Below, piece by piece: positions 33,016-46,042 of a DNA stretch of 64,000 bases. Position numbers and translations under genes: made by a program. The stretch is from contig CM042039.1 of assembly GCA_023525975.1 (NCBI GenBank), forward strand, positions 15,840,501 through 15,904,500, read 5' to 3'. The notes under the pieces were generated by a model that had not been told where the DNA came from, searched no databases, and saw only the letters and a list, made by a program, of their open reading frames with translations. Position 1 is the stretch's first letter, and each line of letters opens with the position of its first letter. This stretch comes from Smallanthus sonchifolius (Eukaryota; Streptophyta; Magnoliopsida; Asterales; Asteraceae).

Positions 33016-34325
33016 TGCGCACACTTTCAACTCAAATTGTGAAGATTTTAAGTAAAATAACGAACAAGATAAAAATGTTCAATCACGAGGTTTCAAATTC
33101 AATTCAGGAAGGTTAAACACAAATATTTTTGACTTTTCTGAATAAAGTTGAACTATGCATAAACTTAAAATATTTTTGATCTTTTCTCATAGAAATATAC
33201 AAGTATTCACACAAACTATTTTTTATCAAAGACACGAGCAGAGGATCATATCAGGCTATCTTTTAGCAAAAACGATACAAAATAAACATCAAATAATATG
33301 GGATCATGTCATGGATTACTATTTATTCATACGTAATAAGCATATAAACAAGTAATTCAAGTTGACAATATTATAAGATTTGAAACTATAAGCATCTTTG
33401 TAACACATTCTTGTGTATTAAGGTATTATTTATAAGATATACAACGTGTACCCCACTGATATGCTATACTAATGTAAATTGCATTATCTCAAGGCATCTA
33501 AGATTTTCCCAATGATTTTCTAAATTTTCAGAATGAAGCTACATCTATTAGCACAGGAAAAATCAAGCAGAATCCATAAGGATTATCAGGAATCATAAGA
33601 TTCAGAATCGAGTGATTCAGTTGTCTTGGTTTCATTTGATTTTCTTCATTGAATATCGGAATGATGATTCAGGATAATATATATGGTGATTGAATAAGGT
33701 AAGGTGATCCAACTTTTATCTGGATTTGATTTCAATGAATCAGGAATGATTCAAGGGTGAATACATGCTCAATGGTTAATGTAGAGACATGTCTTGATTC
33801 AATCTCTCATTGCATACTTGTGAGTATGGGCAGTGAGATGAACCGCATTAATTGTGCTAACGACATAACCCGAAACTGACCTCAAAAGAAAATCATTGCC
33901 AAAATCTAACATCCTATATCTGATAATGATCTTTTCTATTCTTTTACGCACGCACACTTGCAAACATGGGTTCAAATCACAGTTGTAATTAAGATTTAGT
34001 TTCCACACTACTAGTGATTCAAAGACGCATACAGCCTACTGACAATTTAAATTACTCGTAAATAAGCAGATTAAAAACATAATAACTTAAACAGTTAAGT
34101 AAACATGACACAATCATTTCCCATATGAGCAGTCTGTGACGTTTAGATCATTTCTGATGTACTATCATTTCCTCTTTTCTCAAGTTAACTTTGAAATTTT
34201 CTCCATTTTCTATTTTTTTTTTGTTTTTGTAAAATTTTTTGAAAACTAAAAGAACTATACAGAAAATTTAAAAAGAAATAAAGTTTAACTTCCATGAATT
34301 GAATTGAATTAAGAAAAATTAATTT
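33016..34325 (-). other. SVb-2 pol to env-like spacer
   Basis: 1.3 kb of AT-rich sequence with no significant ORF on either strand and no palindromes of the family type. I see nothing else in it. Confidence 0.6.
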
Positions 34326-37300
34326 TCACTCAGGATTGAACATTCCTATCAAGTTGACAAGATGCTCAAAACGGGATCGATCAAATGCCTTTGTGAAAAG
34401 GTCAGCAAGATTGTCATCCGTGTGAAATTTACATGTTCAATTAAATGCTTTTCAGCACAATCACGGATGAAGTGATAGCGAATCTCTATATGTTTAGTTT
34501 TGGAATGTTTCACCGGGTTATTTGTGATGGACATCGTGGCATTGTTGTCAATGAATAGAGGAGTTCCAGTGAAGTTTAAGCCGTAGTCTCTCAACTGCTA
34601 CTGAATCCACAGTATCTGAGAACAACCGCTCGCTGCAGCAATGTATTCCGCTTCACAAGTTGAGACAGAAACCGTTGACTGCTTCTTACACTACCAGGAG
34701 ACCAGTCTGTCTCCTAAGAATTGACATCCACCAGAAGTTGACTTTCTGTCAAGGTTACAACCGCCATAATCTGAATCAGTGTAGGCTTTGAAGTCGAATG
34801 ACTGCTGCTTAGAGTACCAAAGACCTAATCGGGGTTTCCCTTTCAGGTATCTGAAAATTCTCTTCACGGCTATCATATGTGACTCCTTCGGTTGAGACTG
34901 AAACCTTGAGCACAAGCACACAGCAAACATTATATCGAGTCTTGAAGCTGTGAGATACATAAGTGATCTGATCATCCCACGGTACAATCTGATGTCTACA
35001 TCCTTTCCATCTTTGTCAGGATGCAGACCATGATTGACTGGGATAGGTGTTCCATAAGTACTGCTATCATTCATCTTGTATTTTGATAAAATGTCCTGCA
35101 CATACTTAGTTTGATGTAGATAAATGCCATCCTCTCTTTGACTGACTTGCAGACCCAGGAAGAACGACAATTCACCCATATTACTCATTTCAAATTTGGA
35201 CTTCATCACCTGCTCGAATTCCCTACACATCCCTTCATTGGTAGACCCAAAAATGATGTCGTCGACATATACTTGTACAAGAAGAATGTCACCTCCTGCT
35301 TTCCTAATGAAGAGAGTCGAGTCAATCTATCCACGGTCAAAACAATTAGACAGTAAATGCTTAGATAATGTCTCATACCATGCCCGCGATGCTTGATGAA
35401 GACCATAAAGTGCTTTGTCGAGCTTATACACTTTATTGATATTATGCGGATCTTCAAAACCGGGAGGTTGAGTGACATAGACCTCTTCATGAACTTTACC
35501 ATAAAGGAAAGCACTCTTCACATCAAGTTGATAGACCTTGAAGCCGACATATGTGGCATAAGCCAAGAACAGTCGAATGGCTTCAATTCTAGCAACTGGG
35601 GCATATACTTCCGTGTAATCCAAGCCCTCTTGCTGATAAAAACCCTGAACAACCAATCTTGCTTTGTTCTTCACAACAACATGACGATCATCCGTCTTGC
35701 ACTTGAACACCCATCTGGTTCCAATTGGTTGAAACCCTTTTGGAAAGTCAACCAAATCCCACACGTGCAACTTTTGGAATTGAGACAATTCATCTTGCAT
35801 CGCCTCAATCCAGCAGTTGTCAGTGAGAGCCTCCTTCACATTCTTCGGCTCTAACTGGGACACGAATGCAGCATGCAGACATGTTTCCATGACACTAGTG
35901 TCAAGTATCTCTGTGTAAAGACCGGTGTTCTCAGTGATGGTTCGATGACGAGTCTGAATGCCGGCATAAGGATCACCAATAATGTTGTCGATTGGATGAT
36001 TCCTATGCACTCTCGTCTCCGGTACAATCGGTTCCTGAATTTCTGGATCAAGATTCGTGCTTAACTCCCCCATTTCCTGTGTTCCAGAGGAAGAAGATTC
36101 AATGTTAATTGAATCAGCTGGAGCGTCATTTCCTACAGTTGTGTTAGGATTGGCTTGAGCGTCATCTCCAACAATATGAACATCTTCACTGTTATCACTG
36201 TCATGAGTTCCAGATGCAGATGCAGCATTGGAATCAGGAGTTACAATCGGTATAGTAGAATGAGTAGAGAAGCTGGAGTCATCGCCGCCACCCAATAATT
36301 CATAAATATTTGTGGCGTCATCTGCAGATATATCAGGAAGATTGAATGACTTGAATAGCGCATCATAATCAAAACCCCAAGCTGGACCTGTTGGTTCGGG
36401 TGGAATGTTGTGTTTACTACAATCCACTTCAAACCATTCCTCGACAGTACGAGTTCCTATGTTGTACACTCTCTTGCAAGGCGAGTTGGCAACGTATCCT
36501 AAGATGATGCCTTCCACTGCTTTTGCATGAAACTTAGACTGGCGGTCTTTGTACTGTAGCAACAAGGAACAAGGACTACCAAAAGGAACTAGGTAATCAA
36601 GATTGGGAAGTCGATTTTTGATCAACTCGTAACAAGTCTTGTTGTGCCTCTTCACAACCAGAACTCTGTTTAAGACGTGACAAGCTGTATTAACGGCTTC
36701 TGCCCAGAAAGTGACAAGAAGCTTTGCATCCGACAGCATAGTCCTTGCAGTCTCAATCAGTGTTCTGTTCTTCCGTTCAGCAACTCCATTCTGCTGAGGC
36801 ATGTACGGCGCGCTGAATTCGTGACGGATCCCTTTCTTGAGACCGAAAAGCTCCATCAAATTATTCTTGAACTCAGTTCCTTTGTCGCTCCTTATCCTTC
36901 TAACTTTCAGCTTGCAAGAGATTCCAAGCTCAGGATCAAGTATTGAAGGATATCAGCAGTCTCGTCTTTAGTACCTAAAAAATGCACCCAAGAAAAACGT
37001 GAGAAATCATCAGTTACAACTAGACAGAACGACTTACCTCCAATACTCCTGATACTTATGGGGCCAAACAGATCCATGTGTAATAGCTCCAAAGGGGTAT
37101 CAATAGAGTTTTAGAGCTTGGGCTTGTGAGACTTCCGTTGTTGTTTGCCCTTTTTACAAGGCATACAGTCATCTGCAACGATAAATCTCAGCTTAGGAAC
37201 CCCGGTTACCAATCCGTTTCGGACAAGATGATTCATTTTACGATACGAAATATGTCCGAGTTTCCTATGCCATAAGATGGAGTCAAGCTCTGTCGCTTTA

Positions 37301-37716
37301 GAAAGCAAACAGGTAGGAACTGATGAGGTGGTTGTTCCCACGCTCATATCGATCTGATAGGTGTCGTTTGTTCTTGGCGCTCTCATCAGGATCTAATCTT
37401 CTGGAACTTCAAAACCGGGTTTGAGAATTAGGCATTCTGACTTGTCAAACATCACCGAGTACTCCTTATCACACATTTAGGAGACACTCAACAGGTTATG
37501 CTTCAGCTGCTCGCAGAAGTTGACATTGTCAAAGCTGACACAACCGTTCGAAACCACGCCTTGACACGTGATGCTGCCGCCTTTTTCTCCGGCAAAGGCC
37601 ACATAGCCGCCTCTGAATGGTTTAACGTCTTGAAGCAGGGCCATGTTTCCTGTCATGTGCCTGGAATATCCACTATCTACATACCAGCGGTTAGAGATAG
37701 TACCCTTCGGACGTCC
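34326..37716 (-). pseudogene. pol: SVb-2 pol (broken)
   Basis: Copia-order Pol read from GGA at 37716. Protease RWYVDSGYSRHMTG is near 37680, the GAG-pre-integrase domain at 37390-37110, and the integrase at 37090-36700 with PQQNGVAERKNRTLIETA. Reverse transcriptase runs from about 35790 to 35200, then RT/RNase H to 34690, and TKHIEIRYHFIRDC near 34490. The longest open piece is 36859-35327 (510 residues: end of integrase to mid reverse transcriptase). Breaks: frameshifts near 37480, 36910, 35330 and 34420, and stops near 37110, 37385 and 34690. The YVDD box near 35265 falls at one of the frame changes. Final TGA at 34326-34328. The Cys in the usual DSGCS protease motif is Tyr here. Confidence 0.85.
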
Positions 37717-37736
37717 CTGCACGAGTCACAAAAGAA

Positions 37737-40700
37737 TTAGTTAGTTTTGGAGACCCAAGCCATTGTGGTCTTGGGTCGTCCATCCTTTTCAAAATAAACT
37801 ACTTCCTTTAACTCACAGTCATGATGACTGTTCAAAATTGATGAATCTTTAGAAGAAATAGAACTAGGAGATTGAGAAGTTTTGGATTTGGCAGTCCAGG
37901 ATCTCTTCTGTTTCTTAACCTGAACAGGAGACTTTGGTTCAACTACAGCAGGTGAACTTGTGGAAGCTTCACCTGATTGAACTGAAGTCAGCTGTTCAAG
38001 CTTTCTCAATCTCTTGTTCCGTCTCCTCCTCTGTGGCTTAGAGAGTCTTGCCACAAGTTTCTCACCAGTACGTGTACTACCAGAGGTAGATACACGAGGT
38101 ACAGCAGGTTGCGTTACCTTTCTTGGAACAGATGGTTTAGCTTCAGATATGATCTTAGGCTTTACCATCGGTTTGACTGGTGGTTTCACCACATTTTGCT
38201 TTGGATGTTTGGGAGATGGTTTCACTGGTGGCGACCTGGGGATAACAGCTGGTTGTGAAACAACAGGCCGTTTCCCTTGGTTCTTAGAAGGACAGTTCAC
38301 AAAAATGTGACCAACCAAGCCACAGTGAAAATAGTTCCTATTGTCTACATAAGTTCTCTTGTAAGGCTCGTTAGATCTGGCCTTAGATAACTCAGCATTA
38401 TGAGAAGGAGGAGTTGGTTTATGAACATTAGTCTGAACCTTACCAGTTTGGTTTTTCGGAGTATAATATTTTTCCAAATTTTCTTTATACCCAATCCCAT
38501 AGTGAGCTGAAAAAGCCTCTTTCTTTACATGGTTAAGACTTTTATACCCCCCGTAAAGCATTACCTTTAGTTTATCATTTGTTTCAATGATGTCGGGTTC
38601 AGTTAAAATGCAGTTATCACCATTAGTAATAACGTTTTTCTTTACCTTTTGTTCAGTCAACAACTCCTCAGATACTACTCCTTCAGGGCAAGAGTTAACC
38701 GACCCGTCTTCAGAAGCAGTAACAAACTCCTCACTAGATGTGGAGTTAGCCTTACTTGAGGATTCATCCTTTTTAGGGGAATCATCCTTATCAGAGGACT
38801 CATCTAGACAAGTGAGATCAATGTCTATTAAGCTATTGACAAACTTCCCGCTCACTGGTGGAGGAATGGCATTAGTACCCAAACCTAACCCATTCAGTTG
38901 TCTCACCACAGACTCATAGTGTTCCACCACAAAGCGAGAGTTTTTCAACTTCTCATTAGAGCATTTTAACTGCAAGATCTCATTTTGCAGTTTGTTGATT
39001 TCATTGTTTCGTTTTTCCAACCCCTTATAAGCAATATCCAAGTGAAGCTGTTGATAGCTCATTTTTAAAGAATTTCACGTTTTTTCCTTTTTCAACGTTT
39101 CAATAGACTCTTTAAAATGTTTTTCATTTTCTTTATAGTTTAGAGCTGCCATACTTAGGGGTTCGATTTTGTCTTGGAGCTTAGAATTTTCAAGTTTTAG
39201 CCCTAGACACTTAGAACATGAAACAACAGAAAAGGGATTAGAGTCTACCTCATGAGATGAACTTGTTGCTTCTCCAATGGCCATGAGAGCAACAGCAGTA
39301 GTCGATTCCTCTTTCTCAGCTACAGAAGCTTCCTTTCCTTCAGCTTCCTCCTCTTCCTCTGTAGCAGCAGTAGTAGACTCTTTTAGGTCAGCCATAGAAG
39401 CTTCCCTTCTCTCTGCTTCCATCATTTCCATGATCTCAGCCATGAGACCAACCTGTGTTTGTGTGATGATGGCATCCTCAAGATGAACGCCCCAATCAAA
39501 GTTGTCGTCCTGTTGGGCTACCAGTGCATTGGACGTTCCACCTTGGTTTTGATTGTGGTGGTTTGGATTGTTTTGGCCATGGCTGTTTCCTTGGCTGGGT
39601 CGGGTAAAACCAGAGGCAGGTGCTCTGTCTTTCTGACACTCACGAGCAAAGTGTCCATAGTTCAGACACTTGTAGCATTTGGCCTTAGATTTGTCAAACC
39701 CGACCTTGGCATTAGGATGCCCGCCAATAAACTTTCTTCCTGTTCTGTTCAGGAAATGCTTGGCTCTCCTCAAAAGCATGGCCATATTCCATTGAATATC
39801 CATGTCCTCCATGTCATCAGGATCCACTTGATTAAAATCTTCTTCAATCGTCTCTGGATCAGTAAGCTTGCCACCTATGAAATTTTCATATGCAAGCATA
39901 CAAGATGAGAATAATGCTACATGATCTTCAGCTATTCTGGCTATAGCTGAGTTGTTAGCTGAAGACGTAGCAGGAGGATTTCTTGAGGTATTTTGATGGT
40001 GAGACCCCAACCCTGATCCTGAAGCATAGCAAGCATGACCACCACACCCAGTTGAGTGGTCTTCTTCAGTAGGATTTCCAGTGAAGAGGGAAATTCCAGA
40101 GCCAGATGACTTGGATGTAGAAGACGTCCCATGATACATAGAAGGGTATTGTATCTGGGGTCTTCCAGAGCTCTCCTTTCTTCTTAGGTTCATGGCATGA
40201 GCTTAAACCTTTCCTATTGCCTCTTCAACTGTCAGCTCATAGAATTTAGGATTTTCCCTCATCAGGGTTGTGTACATCTCAAATTTGGGTGGTAAAGCAT
40301 CCAAAAAATTTTCCACCATCTCTTCATCCGGATACTTGAGTTCAAAAGCCTTCAACTCAGTCTGTAAATGATAGAACCTAGAGATGAGGTCATCTAAAGA
40401 TTCGTTCTCAAAAAATCTGAAGCACTCATACTGCTTCCTGAGAAGATCCCGCTTACTCTTCTTGATGTCACTATTTCCTTCGAATCTCTTCTGTAAATCT
40501 TTCCAGAGATCCTTAGAATTGTCATACCCTCGAAAACTGTGGAACAATTCCCGAATTAATGCCATAGTGATCGAACCAAGTGCCTTCTTCTCTCGATCAT
40601 ATGCTTTCTTTTCTTCCTCATCGAGTTTAGAAATAGGCTTGGGCAATTCATCATCAAGATAGATGTGTGTGGGATGCTTATATCCCTCAAGGATTGGTAT

Positions 40701-40853
40701 CCATAGCGATGAGTCGGTATAAGAAATTTAGTGCTCGAAACATGCTTTCCAATTAGAATAATCGTTTACGTTTAGCAACTTTGGCGGTTTCTGTGGTGTA
40801 CCGATCTCATTATCATAGTTTAACATGTTTCCCAAATTCTGAAGATTCGACAT
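37737..40853 (-). pseudogene. gag: SVb-2 gag (broken by in-frame stops only)
   Basis: One reading frame from ATG 40853 to TAA 37737-37739, interrupted only by three nonsense codons (about 40729, 40203 and 39075). Contents: UBN2-type Gag domain (40650-40200; SKLDEEEKKAYDREKKALGS region), a CCHC knuckle CYKCLNYGHFAREC near 39670, and a second, degenerate knuckle (YFHCGLVGHIFVNC) near 38310. Between them is a Ser/Glu-rich region with coiled-coil segments (39180-38900). The layout matches the family-a Gag although residues differ widely. Absence of frameshifts suggests decay mainly by point mutation. Confidence 0.85.
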
Positions 40854-40899
40854 AGTGAACACTTAGTCAACTTTCAGAAAAATCAGACACAGTTGCGCA

Positions 40900-41120
40900 C
40901 TTGACTTTGGCCTTGCACACTTGAGAAATGGTCTTGCGCATTTATATTTGCTCTTGCGTACTTGTAAGTACGCATGAGTAGATGTAAGTACGCAGGATAT
41001 AACTTAAGTTTGCACAAGTTCAGTCTTCCGCACTTATAAGTACGCAGGAGATAAGTCTTGCGTATTTAGTAAGTACGCACAAAACTGTACTTTTTGCCAG
41101 AAATGGTAAGTACGCAGGAT
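40900..41120 (-). promoter_or_regulatory. SVb-2 leader palindrome cluster
   Basis: Several TTGCGTACTTGTAAGTACGCA-like sites and half sites between gag and the primer site, corresponding in place to the CGAAACTA cluster in the family-a leader. The remaining leader (41121-41416) holds nothing recognised. Confidence 0.65.
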
Positions 41121-41416
41121 ACCTTTTCAGCAACTTTCACCAAACTTTTTCGGTCACCTGAAACTCGCCGGAGATGGTAAAAATTCGTCTGATGATCAAT
41201 GCAAATGAGCCAAAGGGTCAGAAACTTGTTTCTAACCAACCTTTGATGCTCAAAACACTCAAATACACAACAAAAATCAGTTTTTTAAGTGATTTTTGCT
41301 TCTAAAATAGTGCTCAAGAGCTACGCCTATTTTATCATAAAAATCAACAAAAATACCTCTTTTTGCTTGTAAAAACTCTCCAAACTCACTCACAACACTC
41401 GAAATCAGGAGCAAGT

Positions 41417-41428
41417 GCTCTGATACCA
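41417..41428 (-). other. SVb-2 primer-binding site (tRNA-iMet)
   Basis: TGGTATCAGAGC on the - strand, two bases from the 5' LTR (41431-41960). Confidence 0.9.
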
Positions 41429-41430
41429 CT

Positions 41431-41960
41431 TGTAGGTCCCTCGGGTGTGGCAGATCGTCACATGCAAGTGGGTCTACTAGTCGAACCGGGTGCGGAATGC
41501 CCGTGACTAAGTGGAGAGTCAAACTGAACAAAATAAACCAACAAGAGAATCACTTTAAACGTTCTTTTTATTATAAACACTTGAAGGTTACAGAGAAAAG
41601 CACTGAATTTACAATCTGCGTATTTGCGTTTATGCCTGCGTACTTAACTTCTGTCAACCTATCCTACTTATACGTGACCTGATGCCTGCGCACTTAGCAA
41701 GTGCGCAGGGCAAAATGCTCTTGCGTACTTAACAAGTACGCAAAGGTATTCTTGCGTACTTGCTAATTACGCAGGAGCTTTCTCCTGCGCACATGTAAGT
41801 GCGCAAAACACTTAGTAAGAAATGCAACATTCAATATGTAAAAGTAAATACAACTCGATAAACTAATACATAAAGACTCTTACATACAAAGACAATTACA
41901 GACATGAAAATACAAACTAAGACTCTATCCAGAGTGTTGTCACAGGAAAGTGCTTCAACA
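41431..41960 (-). repeat. SVb-2 5' LTR
   Basis: Same 530-bp length as the 3' LTR, with about 15 base differences. Palindromes at 41680-41815 and TATA-like TATACGTA/TATAAGTA position at 41665-41672, where one base differs from the 3' LTR. Confidence 0.95.
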
Positions 41961-41965
41961 TAATG

Positions 41966-43700
41966 TTACTCCTTTTATACCAGAGAATGAAGGCACATCA
42001 AACGACTGACATGAAGACATAGCCGAACCCGATAATCAACTCAGGAGGTCATCTAGGTCCAAAAGGCCTACTAACTTTGATGATTTTTTTACCTACCTGA
42101 CTGAAGTTGAAATGGATATCGAAAAGTTTACAGATCCTACTTCTTATCATGAAGCCATTAGCAGTGATCAGTCTTCTGAATGGAACAAAGCTATGATTAA
42201 CGAGCTTGATTCAATGAAGAAAAATGATGTTTAGGATTTAGTTGAATTACCCAACGGTGCTAAACTCGTAGGATGTAAATGGGTCTTCAAAACTAAACTA
42301 GATCCGAATGTAAACATTGAATGTTATAAAGCGAGATTTGTTGCGAAGGATTTCACTCAGAAAGAAGGAATCTACTATCAAGAGACCTTTTCTCTTGTTT
42401 CTCGAAAGGATTCATTAAGGATCGTGATGGCCGTAGTAGCTCACTTTGACTTAGAGCTACATCAGATGGAGGTCAAAACTGCTTTCCTCAACGACGACTT
42501 GAATGAACACATGTTCATGAAACAGCATGAAGGCTTAACCTGAAGGTCAAGAACATCTAGTCTGTAAGTTGAAGAAATCCATATACGAGTTGAAGCAGGC
42601 ATCATGTCAATGGTACCTAAAGTTTGATGAAGTCATGAAGAAACAAGGTTTCCTTAAGAATCAAGTGGATCAATGCACCTACCTCAAGATGAGTGGGAGC
42701 AACTTTACTATACTTGTCCTTTACGTAGAGGACATTCTTTTAGCAAGTATTAGTTTAGACATGTTGCATGAGTCGAAGCATTTACTCTCGCATAACTTCG
42801 ACATGAAGGATCTCGGAGAGGCTTCTTATGTTATAGGCATCGAAATTCACCGAGATAGATCTATGGGCATTTTGGGATTATCTCAAAAAGCCTACATTGA
42901 ACGGGTCCTCACATGTTACAACATGCAACACTGCTCTCCTTCTGTAGCTCCAGTAGTTAAGGGAGATGTTTTTGGTTCTTTCCAATGTCCGAAACAGAGG
43001 TTAAGAAGAAGCAAATGAGAATGATACCTTATGCATCAGTTGTTGGGAGTCTTATGTATGCTCAAGTTTATACTCGTCCGGGTATCACTTATATTGTTGG
43101 AATGCTAGGCCGTTATCAGACTAATCCTGGCCTTGGTCACTGGAAAGCAGCTAAGAAAGTACTTCAATATCTGCAAGGGACGAAAGACTATAAACTGACT
43201 TATAGAAGAAGTGATATTTTAGAAGTGGTTGGTTATTCTGATTCTAACTTTGCTAAATGAAAAGATGACAAGAAATCCACTTCGGGTGTTATGTTAGCCG
43301 GCGGACCTATTTCATGGAAGAGTCATAAGCAACAGTTGACCACAACCTTCACTATGATGGCAGAATACATTGTTATGTATAACGCGACCTGTCATGGAAT
43401 GTTGCTAAAGAATCTGATCACTGGACTCAAAATAGTTAATTCCATTTCTAGACCATTGAAGCTTTAATGTGATAACTCAGATTCCGTTAGTTTCTCAAAT
43501 AGTAACAGTTCGACTGGAGCTGGATTATATCTTGATACAAAGTACTTGTTCGTACGTGAGCGAGTTGAGGAAAATAATCTTTGTTTTGAGTACATAAGTA
43601 CTAAAGTTATGCTTGCGGATCCGATGACTAAAGGTCTCCCACCTAAAGTTTTTGAAGAACATGTTTCGAAGATGGGCTTTTCTAAATTCCTTATTTAGTA
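41966..43700 (+). pseudogene. pol: COP-1 pol, right piece (RT and RNase H)
   Basis: Continuation of the copia element split by SVb-2. Reverse transcriptase runs from about 42235 (VELPNGAKLVGCKWVFKTKL) through LYVEDILLA at 42720-42746, where the usual YVDD is YVED, to the DLGEASYVIGIEIHRDRS segment (42810-42860). RNase H follows (43050-43690), with the DPMTKGLPPK tail. Breaks: TAG at 42233, a frameshift near 42540, a frameshift near 42985, and TGA/TAA at 43258 and 43466. The final TAG is about 43698. The sequence differs strongly from the Sirevirus Pols here; lineage not assigned. Confidence 0.8.
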
Positions 43701-44481
43701 GCATAATTGTACTTACTTACATTTATTAATGAAATTTCCTCACTTATTTGAATTTGTTGTCTCTAAATATGTTTATAAATGCCTAATGACATATAGACAC
43801 TGATTATACAAATCAATGTTAAAGGGCTTATTTGTCAATTTGATCCTAAGTTTACTTAAGTCTTAAATTGGGATTATAGGATGATTAATGAGGGTCTTGA
43901 GTTGGATACTCACTCAATGACTGTATTTCTCTGCTACAGTTTTGGTTTAAAATTAAAATGAGTATTAAATCTGCAGACTTACTAATGCTCAAAATAAATG
44001 ATTACTCAGCCAAGAGAATGTAAGACACAGTTTTATTATTTGACTCTTATAATCATTTATCTAATTGTTAAATGATCAATTAAATTATTTATTTATTAAT
44101 TACTTATGGCTAGTAATTAGTTGATGACCTAATTACTCTTAATAGGCCATTAAAGAAATCGATAATTCCATCACCACTAAAGAAATCGTCCCCCTCTCTC
44201 CCATAACTGTCAATTCTTACGAACTCGCCTTATCCATCATAACCGTACACCCTAAACGGGAACTCTATTCAGATCAGAGATCTTGTCATCTTCCCTGTCA
44301 TCGGTTAGCTTAACATGTATGTTTTATATTATTGTTTTCCATTATCATATTACAAAGGGATAAATTGTAATTTATTTATTTATTATTATTATTTTTTATG
44401 TGTGAGTGTAAACATTTAGCGGTGTGCAAAAAATAAAAAATCGAACGTATTCGTAACAAAAAAAAGCGAACTAAATTGTAT

Positions 44482-44528
<47 letters not shown>

Positions 44529-44752
44529 TATATGTATTTAGTAATATGTTTAGAGGCTTAGGGTTCAAATTAACCAACTATATTATACTAATGTGACTTT
44601 TTTTGCAACTCCACCCTTCACTCGTCGCCGTCTCCAAAACCCTCAAATCCCTTCCCTCGTAGCCGCCTCACCAAGAAACCAAATTTAGATAAAAGAAAAT
44701 TGTTATTCGGCTGAAAACTGTTGAACTCGATTTGTTCGGTTTTTACCTGTAA
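43701..44752 (+). other. Sequence after COP-1 pol, possibly its 3' LTR; (TA)n
   Basis: AT-rich non-coding DNA. The stretch 44140-44300, ending in a GGGAACTCTATTCAGATCAGAGATC-like tract, has the look of a copia LTR end, but I cannot place LTR borders. A TA microsatellite is at about 44488-44525. C/T-rich sequence at 44600-44750 resembles a 5' UTR but shows no supported gene. Confidence 0.4.
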
Positions 44753-44880
44753 GGGTGATGGGGACGCAAGGCTCGAACACAATCGAGTAGGGAAAATGGT
44801 AACCGAGTAAATGGGTACACCGCCCCTAACCAATCGAGTAGGCTTCCGAGTAGTGTGCCGGGTAGAATGCCCGAGTTGTT

Positions 44881-45456
44881 TGTAACGAAACCAAAATCCG
44901 GGTTTCGTTATAAATAAATGAATATTCTAATAAAATATTATGTGAAAATAATATTTTAGAAATAAGTTGAAAGAAGTGGGTTTCAAGTTATTAATTGGGT
45001 TATACTATTTTTAACTAGTTTTGGAATGAAATAGGTTAAATGAAAGTTGAGGGGCCAAAAGTGTAAATGGAAAAAATCTGTCATTTTGACTTGGAGAAGT
45101 CAAAATTAGCCTCATTTGAGGTGTTAAGGTCGTTCATTTCAAGGAGAAAAAGGAGAAATCGGATTCTAGAGCTAAATCTTACATTTGAAGCTTGGATTGT
45201 GAAGGTTTTGGCTCACACAACACCTTCCTAACATCAAGTACGTGATTATCTTCCTTTGATTTCACTTTTGAATGTGATAGCTGGTGGGTTTTATAGAAAT
45301 CCAAAAATTATGAATGCATGTGGTTAATTGGTGTTAGATTGTGGATAATGTAGCTAAACTAAAGGTAAAGAGTGGTGATTAACATCCTAGAACCCTATGA
45401 TTTTGATTATGAGAAGTTAGGGTTCATATGGAGAAAATTGGGGGTGTTTTGATCAT
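44881..45456 (+). repeat. GYP-2 5' LTR, first piece
   Basis: Homologous to 60217-60791 of the 3' LTR. It has a TATA-like TATAAATA at 44909-44916 and a splice-donor-like CATCAA/GTACGTG at 45238 (3' LTR: GTAAGTG at 60574). It ends at the SVa-2 insertion, GATCAT. Confidence 0.9.
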
Positions 45457-46007
45457 TGTAGGTCCAGATTTCAGTCGGAAATCACGAAAGTGATCGATTA
45501 CCCACATACACAGGCGGAATCTGTATGTATGGTGTTGTAACAGAGGATTAGAGACAGACTTGGTGAAGAAGACAGCCAAACACACTAAGAATCAATGCAA
45601 ATAATATGTGAAAGTGTAAGAACAAGCATTAAACGAATGCAAATTGTATTGATTCAAAAACAAATCTGAAAGAGAGAATTCAGGGTTACAGCCGCAACTC
45701 ACTCCCTAGAAATTCTCTAACTAGGCTATTTATAGTAGTTTCACAGGTATCGAAACTATGTTCCTCGAAACTACTAGTTTCGAGTGAACATTTACAAGTG
45801 GAAAAAGTGCCTGTCGAAACTACTATCGATCGAAACTACTAGTTTCGAGTGAACAAATCTCACTCGAAACTATAGTTTCGATGGCCCAGACTTAGACTAA
45901 AAAGCAGTAAATTCGTTTAAAAGAAATTACATGAAAATAAACTATCTAAACAATGTTTAACAGAAATACATTGATCAACAGCTTATACAAAAAGGTTAGA
46001 CTCTACA
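45457..46007 (-). repeat. SVa-2 3' LTR
   Basis: Element-sense start TGTAGAGTC, end GGACCTACA. CGAAACTA palindromes at 45760-45890 precede TATAAATAG (45726-45734) in element sense. The polypurine tract AGGGGGAGAT is at 46008-46017. Confidence 0.95.
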
Positions 46008-46042
46008 ATCTCCCCCTAAGCTGCTGCATCAATGTCTTCAAA

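Larger units (their letters stand above)
28306..41960 (-). mobile_element. SVb-2: complete Sirevirus, family b, decayed
   Basis: 13,655 bp on the - strand. The 530-bp LTRs are at 41431-41960 (5') and 28306-28835 (3'), with TSD TAATG at 28301-28305 and 41961-41965. A tRNA-iMet primer site, gag, pol, spacer, env-like gene and polypurine tract are all present. I count about 15 substitutions between the LTRs by eye (near 97% identity), so it is older than SVa-2 and GYP-1. All three genes are interrupted. It split COP-1 in the region before reverse transcriptase. Confidence 0.95.

Noticed and set aside
34140..34200. Internal polypurine tract after pol in SVb-2
   Set aside because: The purine-rich stretch there (complement of CCTCTTTTCTCAAG) is not G-rich and does not resemble the family-b tract; not strong enough.
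44600..44750. Possible first exon of a host gene before HARB-1
   Set aside because: C/T-rich sequence but no ORF continuing on the other side of HARB-1 at 63959; too little flank to support a gene.
44909..44916. TATA box as the GYP-2 promoter
   Set aside because: Only 28 bp from the LTR start, which would leave almost no U3; may be chance in AT-rich sequence, so not listed as a separate promoter.
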